This document shows positions 1-10,116 of a DNA stretch of 64,000 nucleotides, in pieces. The stretch comes from Platanthera guangdongensis (taxonomy: Eukaryota; Streptophyta; Magnoliopsida; Asparagales; Orchidaceae), in NCBI GenBank assembly GCA_039583875.1, contig CM077147.1:108918124-108982123 (forward strand). The letters run 5' to 3'. The notes under the pieces were generated by a model that saw nothing but the letters and a program-made list of their open reading frames with translations, was not told where the DNA came from and searched no databases. Both the position numbers and the translations under genes were made by a program. Within the stretch, counting starts at the first letter, position 1. Every line of letters starts with the position of its first letter.

Positions 1-1800
1 ATTATAACGATCCCGCCCCCAACTCGGGGCGGCGATGCTCCTTCCCTGCATTCAATTAGCATAAGCGAGCAATATAATATTGTCACAACATCACAGGCGT
101 AGGCACGCACGGCCACACACCCCGTGCACTCAGGGAAGATTCTCAGTGAACCGGCCAATGTCACGTCAATTTAAGTCATAGACATTCCGGACTCACCACC
201 GCCACTTTGACGGCCAAACATATGAGCTATTTGTCTTCTCGGCATGGGTCACGACAATTTAAGCCATAGACCGCCGAAGACCCTCATCTATGCCAACGGC
301 TCTAACCGAACGACATAGAAATGGGTACGGTTCCATCTAACCCGTGCTCACATCGCAACAACAATTTAAGCCTTATGCGCAGGTCAAACTTCTCTCGAGT
401 CCCATTTCCGTCACACAATTCACATAACTCGGTTATGTTCAAGTTGGCTCTCAGGCCTCCAAGTTGGCAAGATCACGCATCCGCCCAGTTTTCCGGGTGC
501 ACCTTAGGGTTAATCCCCAAGGCTCCCTGTTGCAATCTACCATGTAGAAAAACCCGAAAAACAACCAATCGCACGGAGTCTTCTCCGGCATTTATGCAAT
601 GCAACATCACCGATCCAGACCAACATGTCCGGGTAGGCTTCACACATCATGTCTATGTCCGTTCTCGCTTACGGACTCTATACAATGGGGACTTTACATA
701 TCTACCCGAAGGAACGCCTCCAACTCACTGCAAACTCGCGGTAGCGGGCTTCCTATGCAAAGAAGGAGAGCTTCACATGCTCAAGAAGAGAATCGTTACC
801 CTAGCGTTCTTCCTTGGCGCCATGGAAAAGTAAGCAGATGAAAAGCACCTCACTCTCTTTGCCTCCGTAGATCCGAAGTCGGCTCGCGATTTGGAGCTTC
901 GAAGCTCCTCCAATGGTCGGATCTAGCTTCTTCTTCTTCCTTTGCTCTCACCTCTCTCTTGACTTAGAAAGAGAACCACTCAAGTAAAAGTGAGGGTTTC
1001 AAAGGCCCAATCCCGGGTATATCCCAGTAGGAAAATCCCCAACCGTCGGATCCCAAAATAAGGAAACGAATGGCTACGATTCGTAGCTGAAAAGTAAAAC
1101 CTGGGCCAAATACGGCCTGGCACACGCCCGTGTTCAGGGCCGTGTCCCTCATTCGCCATCAAAATCGACGCGCCTGGAACAACACACGGGCATCCAACAC
1201 GCCCGTGTTTGACCTGACACGCCCGTGTTCCAACTGACACGCCTGTGTGGTCAGTTGCGTGCCTCAATCGACACATCCCAAAAACAACCCGAGACTCACA
1301 TGTGTATTGTACACGCCCGTGTCCTAACTCATGTCCACTCGAACATGCCTAGTCTCCAGGCCGTGTTCACGGTCTCGACACTTCGTCGAGTGAAGTTCGT
1401 CGACTTGCTGACACGGCCTTGGACACGCACGTGTCCTAGGCCGTGTGGCTTGTCTCGACACTTCGTCAAGCGAAATTCGTCGACTAACTGACACGGCTTT
1501 GGACACGTCTGTGTCCTAGGCCTTGTGCCTTGTCACGACACATCGTCGACCGAAATTCGTCGACTCCCCGGGCCGATCATCGATACAGGCTCGACACGCC
1601 CTGAGACATGCCCGTGTCGCAGGCCGTGTTCTCTGCTCGACGATCATCGACTCCAAAATCGTCGACCTCTCGACCAAATCGTCGACTCCAGCCTGACACG
1701 CCCTGGGACACGCCCGTATCCCAGGCCATGTGCCTCCTGCCAGATTCCAAATCTAGCCCAAAACATCACCCGTCGCTCTTTTGAGTTTCGGAGCGTTACA
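1..1800 (-). repeat. 3' LTR of G1 (partial)
   Basis: Positions 1-1800 match 7113-8553 along most of their length, which defines the LTR pair. The LTR ends at 1800 in GTTACA (TGTAAC on the minus strand), immediately next to the polypurine tract. About 370 bp near 12-395 has no counterpart in the other LTR, which has a deletion there. The part matching 6651-7112 lies left of the window. The U3 part (about 1100-1740) is a degenerate tandem array rich in ACACGCCCGTGT palindromes and TTCGTCGA motifs. Confidence 0.88.
1330..1740. repeat. Degenerate tandem array in G1 LTR (about 84-bp units)
   Basis: Units starting near 1370, 1455 and 1530 each contain a TCGACACTTCGTCGA-like stretch, a GTCGACT stretch and a GACACGCCCGTGTC-like palindrome followed by AGGCCGTGT. 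The same array occurs in the other LTR at about 8110-8490. Confidence 0.75.
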
Positions 1801-1816
1801 ACTCTCCCCCTCTTAA
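1801..1816 (-). other. Polypurine tract of G1
   Basis: On the minus strand this reads AAGAGGGGGAGAGT directly before the TGTAAC start of the 3' LTR. This is the usual position and composition of the plus-strand primer in Ty3/gypsy elements. Confidence 0.88.
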
Positions 1817-1862
1817 AAGAATTTCGTCCACGAAATAATATAAAGGAAAGACAAGTACCAAA

Positions 1863-3129
1863 ATTAAATTGTACCTGAGCGGAACAACTTCGGATACTCA
1901 TCAAGCATAGTCTGCTCTCGTTCCCAAGAGAGCTCCTCTCGACTGCAATTGTCTCATCAGATCTTGACCATCCTGATCTCTTTATTGCGTAGCCGCTTGA
2001 CCTCCGAGTCCTCAATCCGCGCGGGCTTGACTTTTGTCGTCAGCCCACTATCCACCGGCACTTGATCAACCGCGATCACTTGCGAAGGCTCTTGCACCTC
2101 CTTCCATAGCACCGAAATATGGAATACATCATGCAAACCACTTAGATCCACTGAGAGCTTCAACTGATAGGCTGCTTCACCAACCCGCTCCAAAACCTCA
2201 AATGGCCCAAGGTACCTCGGGCTTAGCTTTTTTAATTGCCACACCCGCGAGACACCCTTGAACGGCTTGATCTTTAAGTACACATAGTCGCCCACAGCGA
2301 ACTCCACGTTCCTGTGCTTGGCATTATAGTACTTTGCTTGCCGGTCCTGAGCGATAAGCAACCTCTCCCGAATGGTACGCACCAATGAAGTAGCATCCTC
2401 CACTTCTAATCGCTTATACAACTTTGACTCACCCGTTTCTAGCCAATACAACGGCGTGCGACATTTTTTACCATATAGGGCCTCGAAGGGCGCCATTTGA
2501 ATACTCGCTTTGTAGCTATTGTTGTACGCGAACTCCACCAAATAAAGATGGTCTTCCCATTGCTTTCCAAAATCCAAGACACACATGCGAAGCATGTCTT
2601 CCATAGTTCTATTGACCCTCTCGGTCTGCCTATCTGTTTGCGGATGGAAGGCTGTGCTGAATTTTAGCTTTGTTCCCACCATTTGCTGCACAAGTCTCCA
2701 ATCATTGGACGTGAACCGCCCATCTCGGTCACTCATGATGCTGCGCGGCACACCATGAAGCCGTAAAATATTATCCACATACAGTTTTGCCAACTTCTCC
2801 CCCGGATCATCCTTCCTATGCGGAATGAAATGTGATAGCTTCGTTAGCCGATCTATGACCACCCAAATGGCGTCGTTCCCCTTTTGCGACCTTGGCAAAC
2901 CGTGCACAAAGTCCATAGAGATGTCATCGAATTTCCACTCCGGAATAGGCAAGGACTTCAGAAATCCTCCCGGCTTTTGGCATTCCGCCTTCATCCTTCT
3001 TCAAACCCGGCCACCAAAACAGTTTCTTTATATCGCGGTACATCTTCGTGCTCCCCGGGTGAATTGAGTACTTGGTATGGTGTGCCTCGTACAACAATTC
3101 CACCCGCAAATTGCCCACACTTGGGACGC
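1863..3129 (-). pseudogene. pol: Integrase with degenerate chromodomain of G1
   Basis: The integrase N-terminal zinc module starts with the His pair at about 3076 (EAHHTKYSIHPG) and continues to WWPGLKK near 3013. A deletion with frameshift near 2995 then removes the Cys-x2-Cys half. The core follows in a new frame (2994-1957): the catalytic Asp in MDFVHGLP, the Asp in SDRDGRFTS and the Glu in QTERVNR are all present, then the GPFEVLERVGEAAYQL GPY/F module and DVFHIS. Two consecutive stops (TGA TGA, 1954-1959) interrupt the chromodomain, after which the frame still shows SWEREQTMLDEYPKLF, the usual chromovirus pol end. The protein would insert the cDNA into chromatin; this copy cannot. Confidence 0.88.
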
Positions 3130-4846
3130 ACAGACGACCGTCTTTCCAAAGCAATCTGTCATCCACAACGAATTGGGAATTTGACACATCCAGAGCCTCT
3201 ACCATGAACTGCTTTATATGGACATCCATATCCAAAGCCTGCCGAATCCGATCAGCCAGGTCATATTGGACTTCAGTCCAATTCAGTACTGCTTCAGCAC
3301 TTAATCGCTTATCCACACAAACAATCTCCAACGCCTCCAACTCCCGAACCAACCACTCGTCAAGGATCGACATCCAATTGGCTTGAACTGGGGCCCGACG
3401 ACTCAATGCGTCCGTAACCGCATTACCTTTACCAGGCATGTAGTGGATCTTGAATGTATAGTCTCCCAGAAACTCCATCCATCTACGCTGTCGCATATTC
3501 AGATCATTCTGATCAATCAGATACTTCAGCCTCTTGTGATCGGTGTAGATATCAATCTTCACACCGTACAAATAATGTCTCCACAGCTTCAAGGCAAAAA
3601 TCACGGCCGCTAACTCCAAGTCATGGACCGGATAATTCCTCTCGTGCACTTTCAGCTGTCTCGAGCCATAAGCTATCACATTTCCGTGTTGTAGTTGCAC
3701 GCAACCCAAACTGCTGCCCGAAGCATCGCTATAAATCTCATAGCCTTCAGTCCCAATCGGCGAACTCAGCACAGGCATCGTGGTCAACCGACATTTCAAC
3801 TCCTCAAAAGCTCGTGCGCACTCCGGCGTCCAAACGAACTTCTGCTCCTTCCTCGTCAAAGTAGTGAGAGATAACGCTATCCGCGAGAAGTTCTATACGA
3901 AGCGCTTATAATAGCCGGCAAGACCCAGAAAGCTCCGGACTTCCGCTACCGTAGCAAGCTCAGGCCACTCCCGTATCGCAACAATCTTCGTCGGATCCAC
4001 TACAATACCCTCTCCACTCACTATATGACCGAGGAACGCCACTGAGGATAACCAAAACTCGCACTTCGAGAACTTGGCATACAATTGATTCCTCCTTAGC
4101 ATCTCCAAAACCAAATGAAGATGCTTGAAGTGATCTTCCTCACTCTGCGAGTACACCAAAATATCGTCGATGAAGACGATCACAAAATGGTCCAAGTACT
4201 CCCTGAAAGTCCTGTTCATCAGATCCATGAACACTGACGGTGCAATAGTCAGCCCAAGCGGCATGACCGTAAACTCATAATGCCCGTATCTAGTACTGAA
4301 TGCTGTCTTCGGGATATCACTGTCCCTTATTCGCAGCTGATAGTACCCAGACTTGAGATCCAACTTCGAGTACACCGTCGACCCAACCAACTGATCAAAA
4401 AGATCATCGATCCAGGGGATCGGGTACTTGTTCTTTTTCATCAACTTGTTGAGCTCCCGATAATCAATACATAACCTCAAGCTTCTGTCCTTCTTCTTAA
4501 CAAAGAGGATCGGCGTGCTCCAAGGCGAAGAACTTGGGCGCACATACCCTTGCTCCAACAACTCTTGCAGTTGAATCTTCAGCTCCACCATTTCCTTAGG
4601 CGCTAGCCGATATGGAGATCGTGACACAGGTTTTGCACCTGGCACTAGCTCAATCGTGAAATCTATCTCCCGTTGAGGCAGGGCTCCAGGAAGATCTCTA
4701 GGGAACACATCAGGGTACTCCGATACCACTGAAATACTATCCAATGCGGGCTTCGGCTTTGCAACCTCCACTAGTGTAAAGAACAGTTCTGCACCGGCAC
4801 GAACCGCCTTCACCACCTGAAGAGCAGACATCAACGTCTTGCTCAA
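3130..4846 (-). pseudogene. pol: Reverse transcriptase and RNase H of G1
   Basis: 4846-3893 encodes the RT: YRLAP near the start, [13 protein letters not shown], and the catalytic FIDDILVYS (the Y/F-x-D-D box), ending in [14 protein letters not shown] single in-frame TAG (3893-3895) separates it from the RNase H region. That region shows the FVWTPECARAFEELK connection, the catalytic YSDASGSSLG, the conserved HDLELAAVIFALKLWRHYLYG and YTDHKRLKYL, and ends in DALSRR. The frame is the same on both sides of the stop, so this is a point mutation and not a boundary between genes. The enzyme would copy genomic RNA into cDNA in the virus-like particle. Confidence 0.92.
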
Positions 4847-4881
4847 CCCTTCAAGCCCGTGAAAGTCATCTCACGACTTGC

Positions 4882-5201
4882 TCACAACTTCACTTCCTTG
4901 CGACCGCAATCAATATAGGCTTCCTGCTCCGAGAGCCAGTCCATGCCAAATATAACGTCGAACTCCACCAACGGAAGTAACGACGCTTGCAGATCGAACT
5001 CCTGATTCCCAATACGAATCTTAACACCGCAAATTCTATCCGCGCGCATCGAACACCCATTGGGCAACAACACATCCAACTTATCCTTCGCCATCAAAGA
5101 AGGGACTCTGATGCGTGATATAAATCCTTCGGACAAGAAGGAGTGTGAAGCTCCCGTATCGAAGAGTGCTCTCGCTGGATTTTCACAAATCAAAACAAAT
5201 C
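4882..5201 (-). pseudogene. pol: Aspartic protease of G1 (second exon side)
   Basis: The retroviral-type aspartic protease shows the active-site motif LFDTGASHSF, the flap-like region PNGCSMRADRICG, and the second conserved block VIFGMDWL. It would process the Gag-Pol polyprotein. An unbroken reading frame begins only after 5202; upstream lies a 76-bp GT-AG stretch that looks like an intron. If that is spliced out, the protease frame joins the gag end in the usual chromovirus context (a Val-Thr-Gly block just before a Leu-rich strand). The protease ORF itself has no internal stop but sits between broken neighbours. Confidence 0.88.
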
Positions 5202-5277
5202 CTAAACAAGCAGTGGTAAGGTAACATGTGCATAACAAGTATTTAAAGAAATTAACTTGCTATAAATTAAACTGTAC
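5202..5277 (-). other. Putative spliceosomal intron between gag and protease in G1 (76 bp)
   Basis: On the minus strand the donor is CAG|GTACAG at 5277 and the acceptor is TTGTTTAG|GA ending at 5202. The interval is A+T-rich and interrupts an otherwise colinear gag-protease region. Removing it restores a phase-1 Gly codon split between the exons. G2 has a GT-AG interval at the same protein position and phase (63247-63375). That splicing occurs is inferred from the sequence only. Confidence 0.6.
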
Positions 5278-6425
5278 CTGTCACCACATCCGCCTGTTTG
5301 ATGGCCTCCTGTTGGCGGAAGATGATACACCCTTAGTTGGGCCGGAGCATAATAGGACGTGGTCGACTCCACCGCCTTGCCCTTCTCTTCATAAGTCGAT
5401 CTTGGCTTCATTTCAGACTTGGGACGTCCGCTCCAACAATCGCAGGCAAAGTGCCCCGACTTTCTACAAGTGAAACATGCACCCGAGGTTTGACCCGTAG
5501 TCGCCCCAGAAGCACCAGATGAAGGAGCTGGACCCGAAGTCCTATGCTTCTTAAAGAATCTCCGATAGCCATACTTTGAAGTAGTCGGCACTTTGAACTC
5601 AGATTTTTAATCACCAATGCTCTTCTTTGCCTGAACATTCTTCATGTCCTTCTCCAAGGACCGGGCCGTGTTGACCAAGGTCAAGAAACCCTGCGTCATC
5701 GGCCCCGAGAGTAGTAACCTCAACTCATCTCTCAACCCTTCGTATAATCGATTCATCTTGCGCTCCTCATCCGCAATGGTGGAGCTAGCATATCGACTCA
5801 AACGAGTAAACTCGTGGAGATATTCATCCACGGTACTGTCGCCTTGTACCAACTTCAGGAACTCGTTCTCCAACGCTATCCTTTGCGCCGAAGGGAGGTA
5901 TATAGCCAAGAACAATCTCGAGAACTCCTCCATCGAGACACCAATAAGTTGCATACCTCTCAAAAGTTGCAGCTCCAATCCTTCCCACCACATTCTCGCT
6001 TCACCGTCCAGAAGGTACGTAGCAATGGTGGTCATTTGTCACTCCTTCGTCTCCATTGCTGTCATGACTCTCTTTACCCTGGAGAGCGAGTCCTCAACTT
6101 GAGATGGGGTTCCCAACCCCGAGAATACCGGAGGATTAAAGCTCATGACATGCTTGAGCTGCCTCTCGGTTGCCCTCCTTGGCACCACCGGCTCCACTAC
6201 TACCTGTTCCACCCTCCTCGGCTCAGCCGCTTGCAGCGGTACCTGCTCCATCGCAGGAGCGGGCTGCTGCGTTTGCCTTGCAGGCTGCGCATTAATCATG
6301 GCCAACACTGTTTCGGCCACCAATCGTATGGTCTCAGCCGATAGAGGTGTTGCAGGAGCTTCATTAGGTGCACTGCTAGCCTCAGAAACTCGACGTTCCG
6401 ACGGCCCAGCACCACTTCTGCTCAC
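5278..6425 (-). pseudogene. gag: Gag of G1 with CCHC zinc knuckle
   Basis: The capsid region is split by an in-frame TGA at 6039-6041 and a TAA at 5607-5609; all three pieces are in the same frame. Piece 1 (from 6425) has an acidic, Pro/Ala-rich N-terminus and then FNPPVFSGLGTPSQVEDSL. Piece 2 has ATYLLDGEARMWWEG, SMEEFSRLFLAIYLP and GDSTVDEYLHEFTRLSRYA, the standard plant gypsy capsid motifs. Piece 3 carries the nucleocapsid zinc knuckle CFTCRKSGHFACDC. A one-base frameshift occurs near 5320 just before the putative intron. Gag packages the element RNA. Confidence 0.87.
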
Positions 6426-6635
6426 CTATAGTGGTACAAAACACCGTTAAGCGACCAAATAAAATTGTAAACAGCAATTATAGGAACACGCAGGTTCCCA
6501 AACACGTGTATTTTCATTCCTAAGTGGACATTCATGGGTTCTTTTACTGTTATAATGATGACGCACACACATGTGCTCACCACCCCTTAAAAAGAATTCG
6601 GCCACGAATTCAGTTTAAGCCCGACCAAAACCAGT

Positions 6636-6648
6636 AGTCTGATACCAA
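6636..6648 (-). other. Primer-binding site of G1
   Basis: On the minus strand this reads TTTGGTATCAGAC two bases downstream of the 5' LTR end. It matches the 3' end of plant initiator tRNA-Met (TGGTATCAGA), as in most plant gypsy and copia elements. Confidence 0.85.
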
Positions 6649-6650
6649 AT

Positions 6651-8553
6651 TGTAACACCCCCTATCTGTCGCATAGCATATAGCAGTAGGTCTGGTTGGG
6701 GCCCGATGCCATATAACACAGACAGACAGGGTGGTTACTCATGGAAACCATCCAACCAATCCAACGTCCTACACAGAGCATTCTAGCGAAAGCAGTTTAT
6801 AAGTTGCAAATAAGAACCCAACACAAAGAGCACGAATGTCCACTAAAATACCAAATAGTTATGCCGTACATACACGAGTACAAGCCTTAAGGCCTTACAA
6901 AATGGTTTACTTCAATATTACATGTTTTACAAACCACGGCACGCAGGTCGGTCAGACATGAGTAAAAGCAGTAAACACTCCAATTAGGCCTTCGAGGGCC
7001 GGCTTCACAATTTGGGCTTTAGCCCGCTATTGACTGCTTGGTCCAGCAGCACCTGCAAGCAACAAAACCACCGCACGGTGGCAAACAAAAGCAACGGTCA
7101 GCAATGCTGACCAAATTATAACGATCCAAGTTGGCAAGATCACATAACTCGGTCCCATTTCCGTCACATAATTCACATAACTCGGTTGTGTTCAAGTTGG
7201 CTCTCAGGCCTCCAAGTTGGAAAGATCACGCATCCACCCAGTTTTCCGGGTGCACCTTAGGGTTAATCCCCAAGGCTCCCTGTTGCAATCTACCACGTAG
7301 AAAAACCCGAAAAACAACAAATCGCACGGAGTCTTCTCTGGCATTTATGCAATGCAACATCACCGATCCAGAACAACATGTCCGGGTAGGCTTCACGCAT
7401 CATGCTTATATTCGTTCTCGCTTATGGACTCTACACAACGGGGACTTTACATATCTACCAGAAGGAATGCCTCCAACTCACCGCAAACTCGCGGGAGCGA
7501 GCTTCCTATGCAAAGAAGGAGAGCTTCGCATGCTCAAGGAGAGAATTGTTACCCTAGCGTTCTTCCTTGGCGCCATGGAAAAGTAAGTGGATGAAAAGCA
7601 CCGCACTATCTTTGCCTCCGTAGATCCGAAGTCGGCTCGCGATTTGGAGCTTCGAAGCTCCTCCAATGGCCGGATCTAGCTTCTTCTTCTTCCTTTGCTC
7701 TCACCTCTCTCTTGACTTAGAAAGAGAACCACTCAAGTAAAAGTGAGGGTTTCAAATGCCCAATCTCGGGTATATCCCAGTAGGAGCAATCCCCAACCGT
7801 CGGATCCCAAAATAAGGAAACGACGGCTACGATTCGTAGCTGAAAAGTAAAACCTAGGCCGAACACGGCCTGGCACACGCCCGTGTTCAGGGCCGTGTCC
7901 CTCATTCGCCGTCAAAATCGACGCGCCTGGAATAACACACGGGCATCCAACATGCCCGTGTTCGACCTGACACGCCCGTGTTCCAACTGACATGGCCGTG
8001 TGGTCGGCCGTGTGCCTCCATCGACACAGCTTAAAAACAACCGGAGACTCACACGTGTATTGGACACGCCCGTGTCCTAACCCGTGTCCACTCGAACATG
8101 CCTGGGCTCCAGGCCGTGTTCATGGTCTCCACACTACGTCGAGCGAAGTTCGTCGACTTGCTGACACGGCCTTGGACACGCCCATATCCTAGGCCATGTG
8201 CCTTGTCTCGACACTTCGTCGAGCGAAATTTGTCGACTAATTGACGCGGCTTTGGACACGCCCGTATCCTAGGTCGTGTGCCTTGTCTCGACACATCGTC
8301 AACCGAAATTTGTCGACTCCCCGGGCCGATCGTCGACACGGGCTCGACACGCCCTGAGACACACCCGTGTCGCAGGCCGTGTTCTCTGCTCGACGATCGT
8401 CGACTCCAAAATCATCGACCTCTCGACCAAATCGTCGACTCCAGCCTGACACGCCCTGGGACACGCCCGTGTCCCAGGCCGTGTGCCTCCTGCCAAATTC
8501 CAAATCTTGCCCAAAACGTCACTCGTCGCTCTTTTGAGTTTCGGGGTGTTATA
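6651..8553 (-). repeat. 5' LTR of G1
   Basis: It starts on the plus strand with TGTAACACC at 6651 next to the primer-binding site and ends in GTTATA at 8553, the mutated form of the GTTACA seen at 1800. It is 1903 bp long. Most of it matches 1-1800; 6651-7112 has its partner outside the window. Like its partner it carries ACACGCCCGTGT palindromes and TTCGTCGA motifs at about 7860-8490. Confidence 0.85.
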
Positions 8554-8708
8554 GGAGCCACAGGACTTGATGCAGCAAAGATACCCGGAGCTTTTCACAT
8601 CAGGTATTCCCTATAACCTCTCGGGATGTTACATTTTACTTCTCATGCATGAAACCCTGTACGCTTAACGTGAATTTCGAGAAATTTTTATTTTTATGTA
8701 TTGGGATT
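8554..8708 (+). pseudogene. pol: C-terminal end of pol of gypsy element G3 with 3' untranslated tail
   Basis: In the plus frame starting at 8555 the sequence reads EPQDLMQQRYPELF, the last residues of a chromovirus integrase/chromodomain. G2 has a very similar end at about 59880-59910 on the minus strand, and the sequence after it in both elements leads through GGGATT into an LTR starting T(G/A)TAACATC. G1 inserted within this pol end, which explains why only the last residues remain here. The upstream part of G3 would lie left of G1, outside the window. Confidence 0.72.
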
Positions 8709-10116
8709 TATAACATCCCTCAGACTTCTAGACCCCTAGGATGGTTTTGTCATGACTGGGTCATGACAAACCCTGAGAAGTATAGAAATGTTGGGGTGAA
8801 CTGGGGAGTTAATGGGTGAACCACCATGGTCTGCAAATAGTAGAATTCCAAGTACTAGCTTAGGGATGACCATAGGGCTTCACCATGACACCATGACCCT
8901 ACCACAACATCACTAACCTATTAGAGGGTCCATTAGAGTCATAGGAACCCACTATGGTCAACTAAAATGGTCAAGTTGATCAAAGTCAACCCAAACCCTA
9001 ATCAGGTCAAACTAAGCTCATACATAGTCAACTAACATCCCCTTGTCCAAAGGGACCCACCTAGACCTTCCCAAGCCCTAAGGTAGGCCAATGGGTCACC
9101 AATGATCCATTGGGGTCAACCAAAGAGGCTAAGTTGACCCAAGTCAACCTAGCCCCAAGAAGGTCAAAGTGCCTTAATTAAGGGTCGAGTGACCCCCAAG
9201 ATGCCCAACCAACCCTACCCAAGTCTCTCTAGACCTTAGGAGACCCCAATGGGTCACCAAGGACCCATTGGGGTCAACCCAAATGGTCATGTTGACCAAG
9301 GTCAACTCTACACTAGTCTTAAGTCAAATTAGCCCAAATGGGCTAACCCAAGCTCAAACTCATTTCCCCCACTTGGGCTAACCTCAATTTTATTATTAAT
9401 ATGAGTTAGTGGGGTGTAAATAGGCTGGATGAGAGATCAAAATCGGCCTTGATGACTAGGAGAGAGAAACTCCATTTTTCCCCTTTAATGGAGGAGAGAG
9501 AAAATGAGAGGGAAGGCCAAGGGGCTTCCCCCTTCACCTCCAATGGCATGATTCATCTCCCCTGATGAATTAGGAGGAGATAAAGAGGTTGTATAGGTTG
9601 CACAGGGGCTGTATTCAGTGGGCTTTTCATTGACCGAAAATTACTTTCATGGCCATTAATGGCTTTTCAGCCTACACCCTTCCCCTCCCCCCATTTGAGT
9701 GTTTTAAAAGCCTCACCAGGCAGAGGGGAGCAATTTCCACACTTTATCTGTAGAATTCGAGCCCTCCTACTATGCATTTGCAAAGCACCCGCAAGCTCAA
9801 GATCCGTCCATGGTGCACCATCACCACACTCGTCGGCAAGCACGGTTGAAGGTCCTCCTCCTCTCCTTTCTATATGGATAGATCTTAGGATTCATTTAGA
9901 ATAAGGATCGGGCTAAATTGAGCCCGATCAAAGCTTCCGTTTTCATGGTTTTTTCGGGAAAAATCCAAGACTCGGGATCACCAGAATCCGCCCCTCCGGC
10001 AGCCGTACCGCCGGTCGGCGATAACCCCCACCTCAACGAAGGTGGTGGCGGTGGTGGCCAGCCAGGGAGGTGGTTGTGTGGCCGGAAAATGGCTTGAAAA
10101 GTTGCTCCAGGTTCGG
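8709..10116 (+). repeat. 3' LTR of G3, 5' part only
   Basis: It starts TATAACATCCC (mutated TG) and is homologous on the plus strand to the G2 LTR read on the minus strand from 59593 to about 58030. Shared blocks include the paired TCATGACTGGGTCATGACAAA stretch, the GTCAAC/TTGACC-rich region (8960-9310), and the end region with a CCTCAACG(A/G)AGGTGGTGG block. It is cut at 10116, where the G4 LTR starts. No gene is visible in this stretch. Confidence 0.78.

Larger units (their letters stand above)
1..8553 (-). mobile_element. Ty3/gypsy chromovirus G1 (Tekay/Del-like), minus strand, 3' LTR truncated by window start
   Basis: Reading on the minus strand the order is 5' LTR (6651-8553), primer-binding site, gag, protease, reverse transcriptase, RNase H, integrase with a degenerate chromodomain, polypurine tract and 3' LTR (to 1800). 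Protease-RT-RNase H-integrase order is diagnostic of Ty3/gypsy, and the Trp-Glu-Arg-Glu motif near the pol end fits a chromovirus. Both LTRs share the same terminal sequence (TGTAAC on the minus strand, mutated to TATAAC in the 5' LTR). Several stops, frameshifts and one deletion make it non-functional. It lies inside the pol end of another gypsy element (G3). The target-site duplication cannot be checked because the left end is outside the window. Confidence 0.9.

Noticed and set aside
321..841. Open frames of 170 and 80 codons in the G1 LTR (also 7131-7594)
   Set aside because: They sit in LTR sequence, have no recognisable domain and are only partly preserved between LTR copies.
1863..1885. 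CAG|GTA splice-donor-like sequence just after the end of pol in G1, and similar ones in G2 (about 59875) and G3 (about 8603)
   Set aside because: Tempting as a second intron, but no acceptor with a downstream exon is visible; it is likely just the conserved end-of-pol codons.
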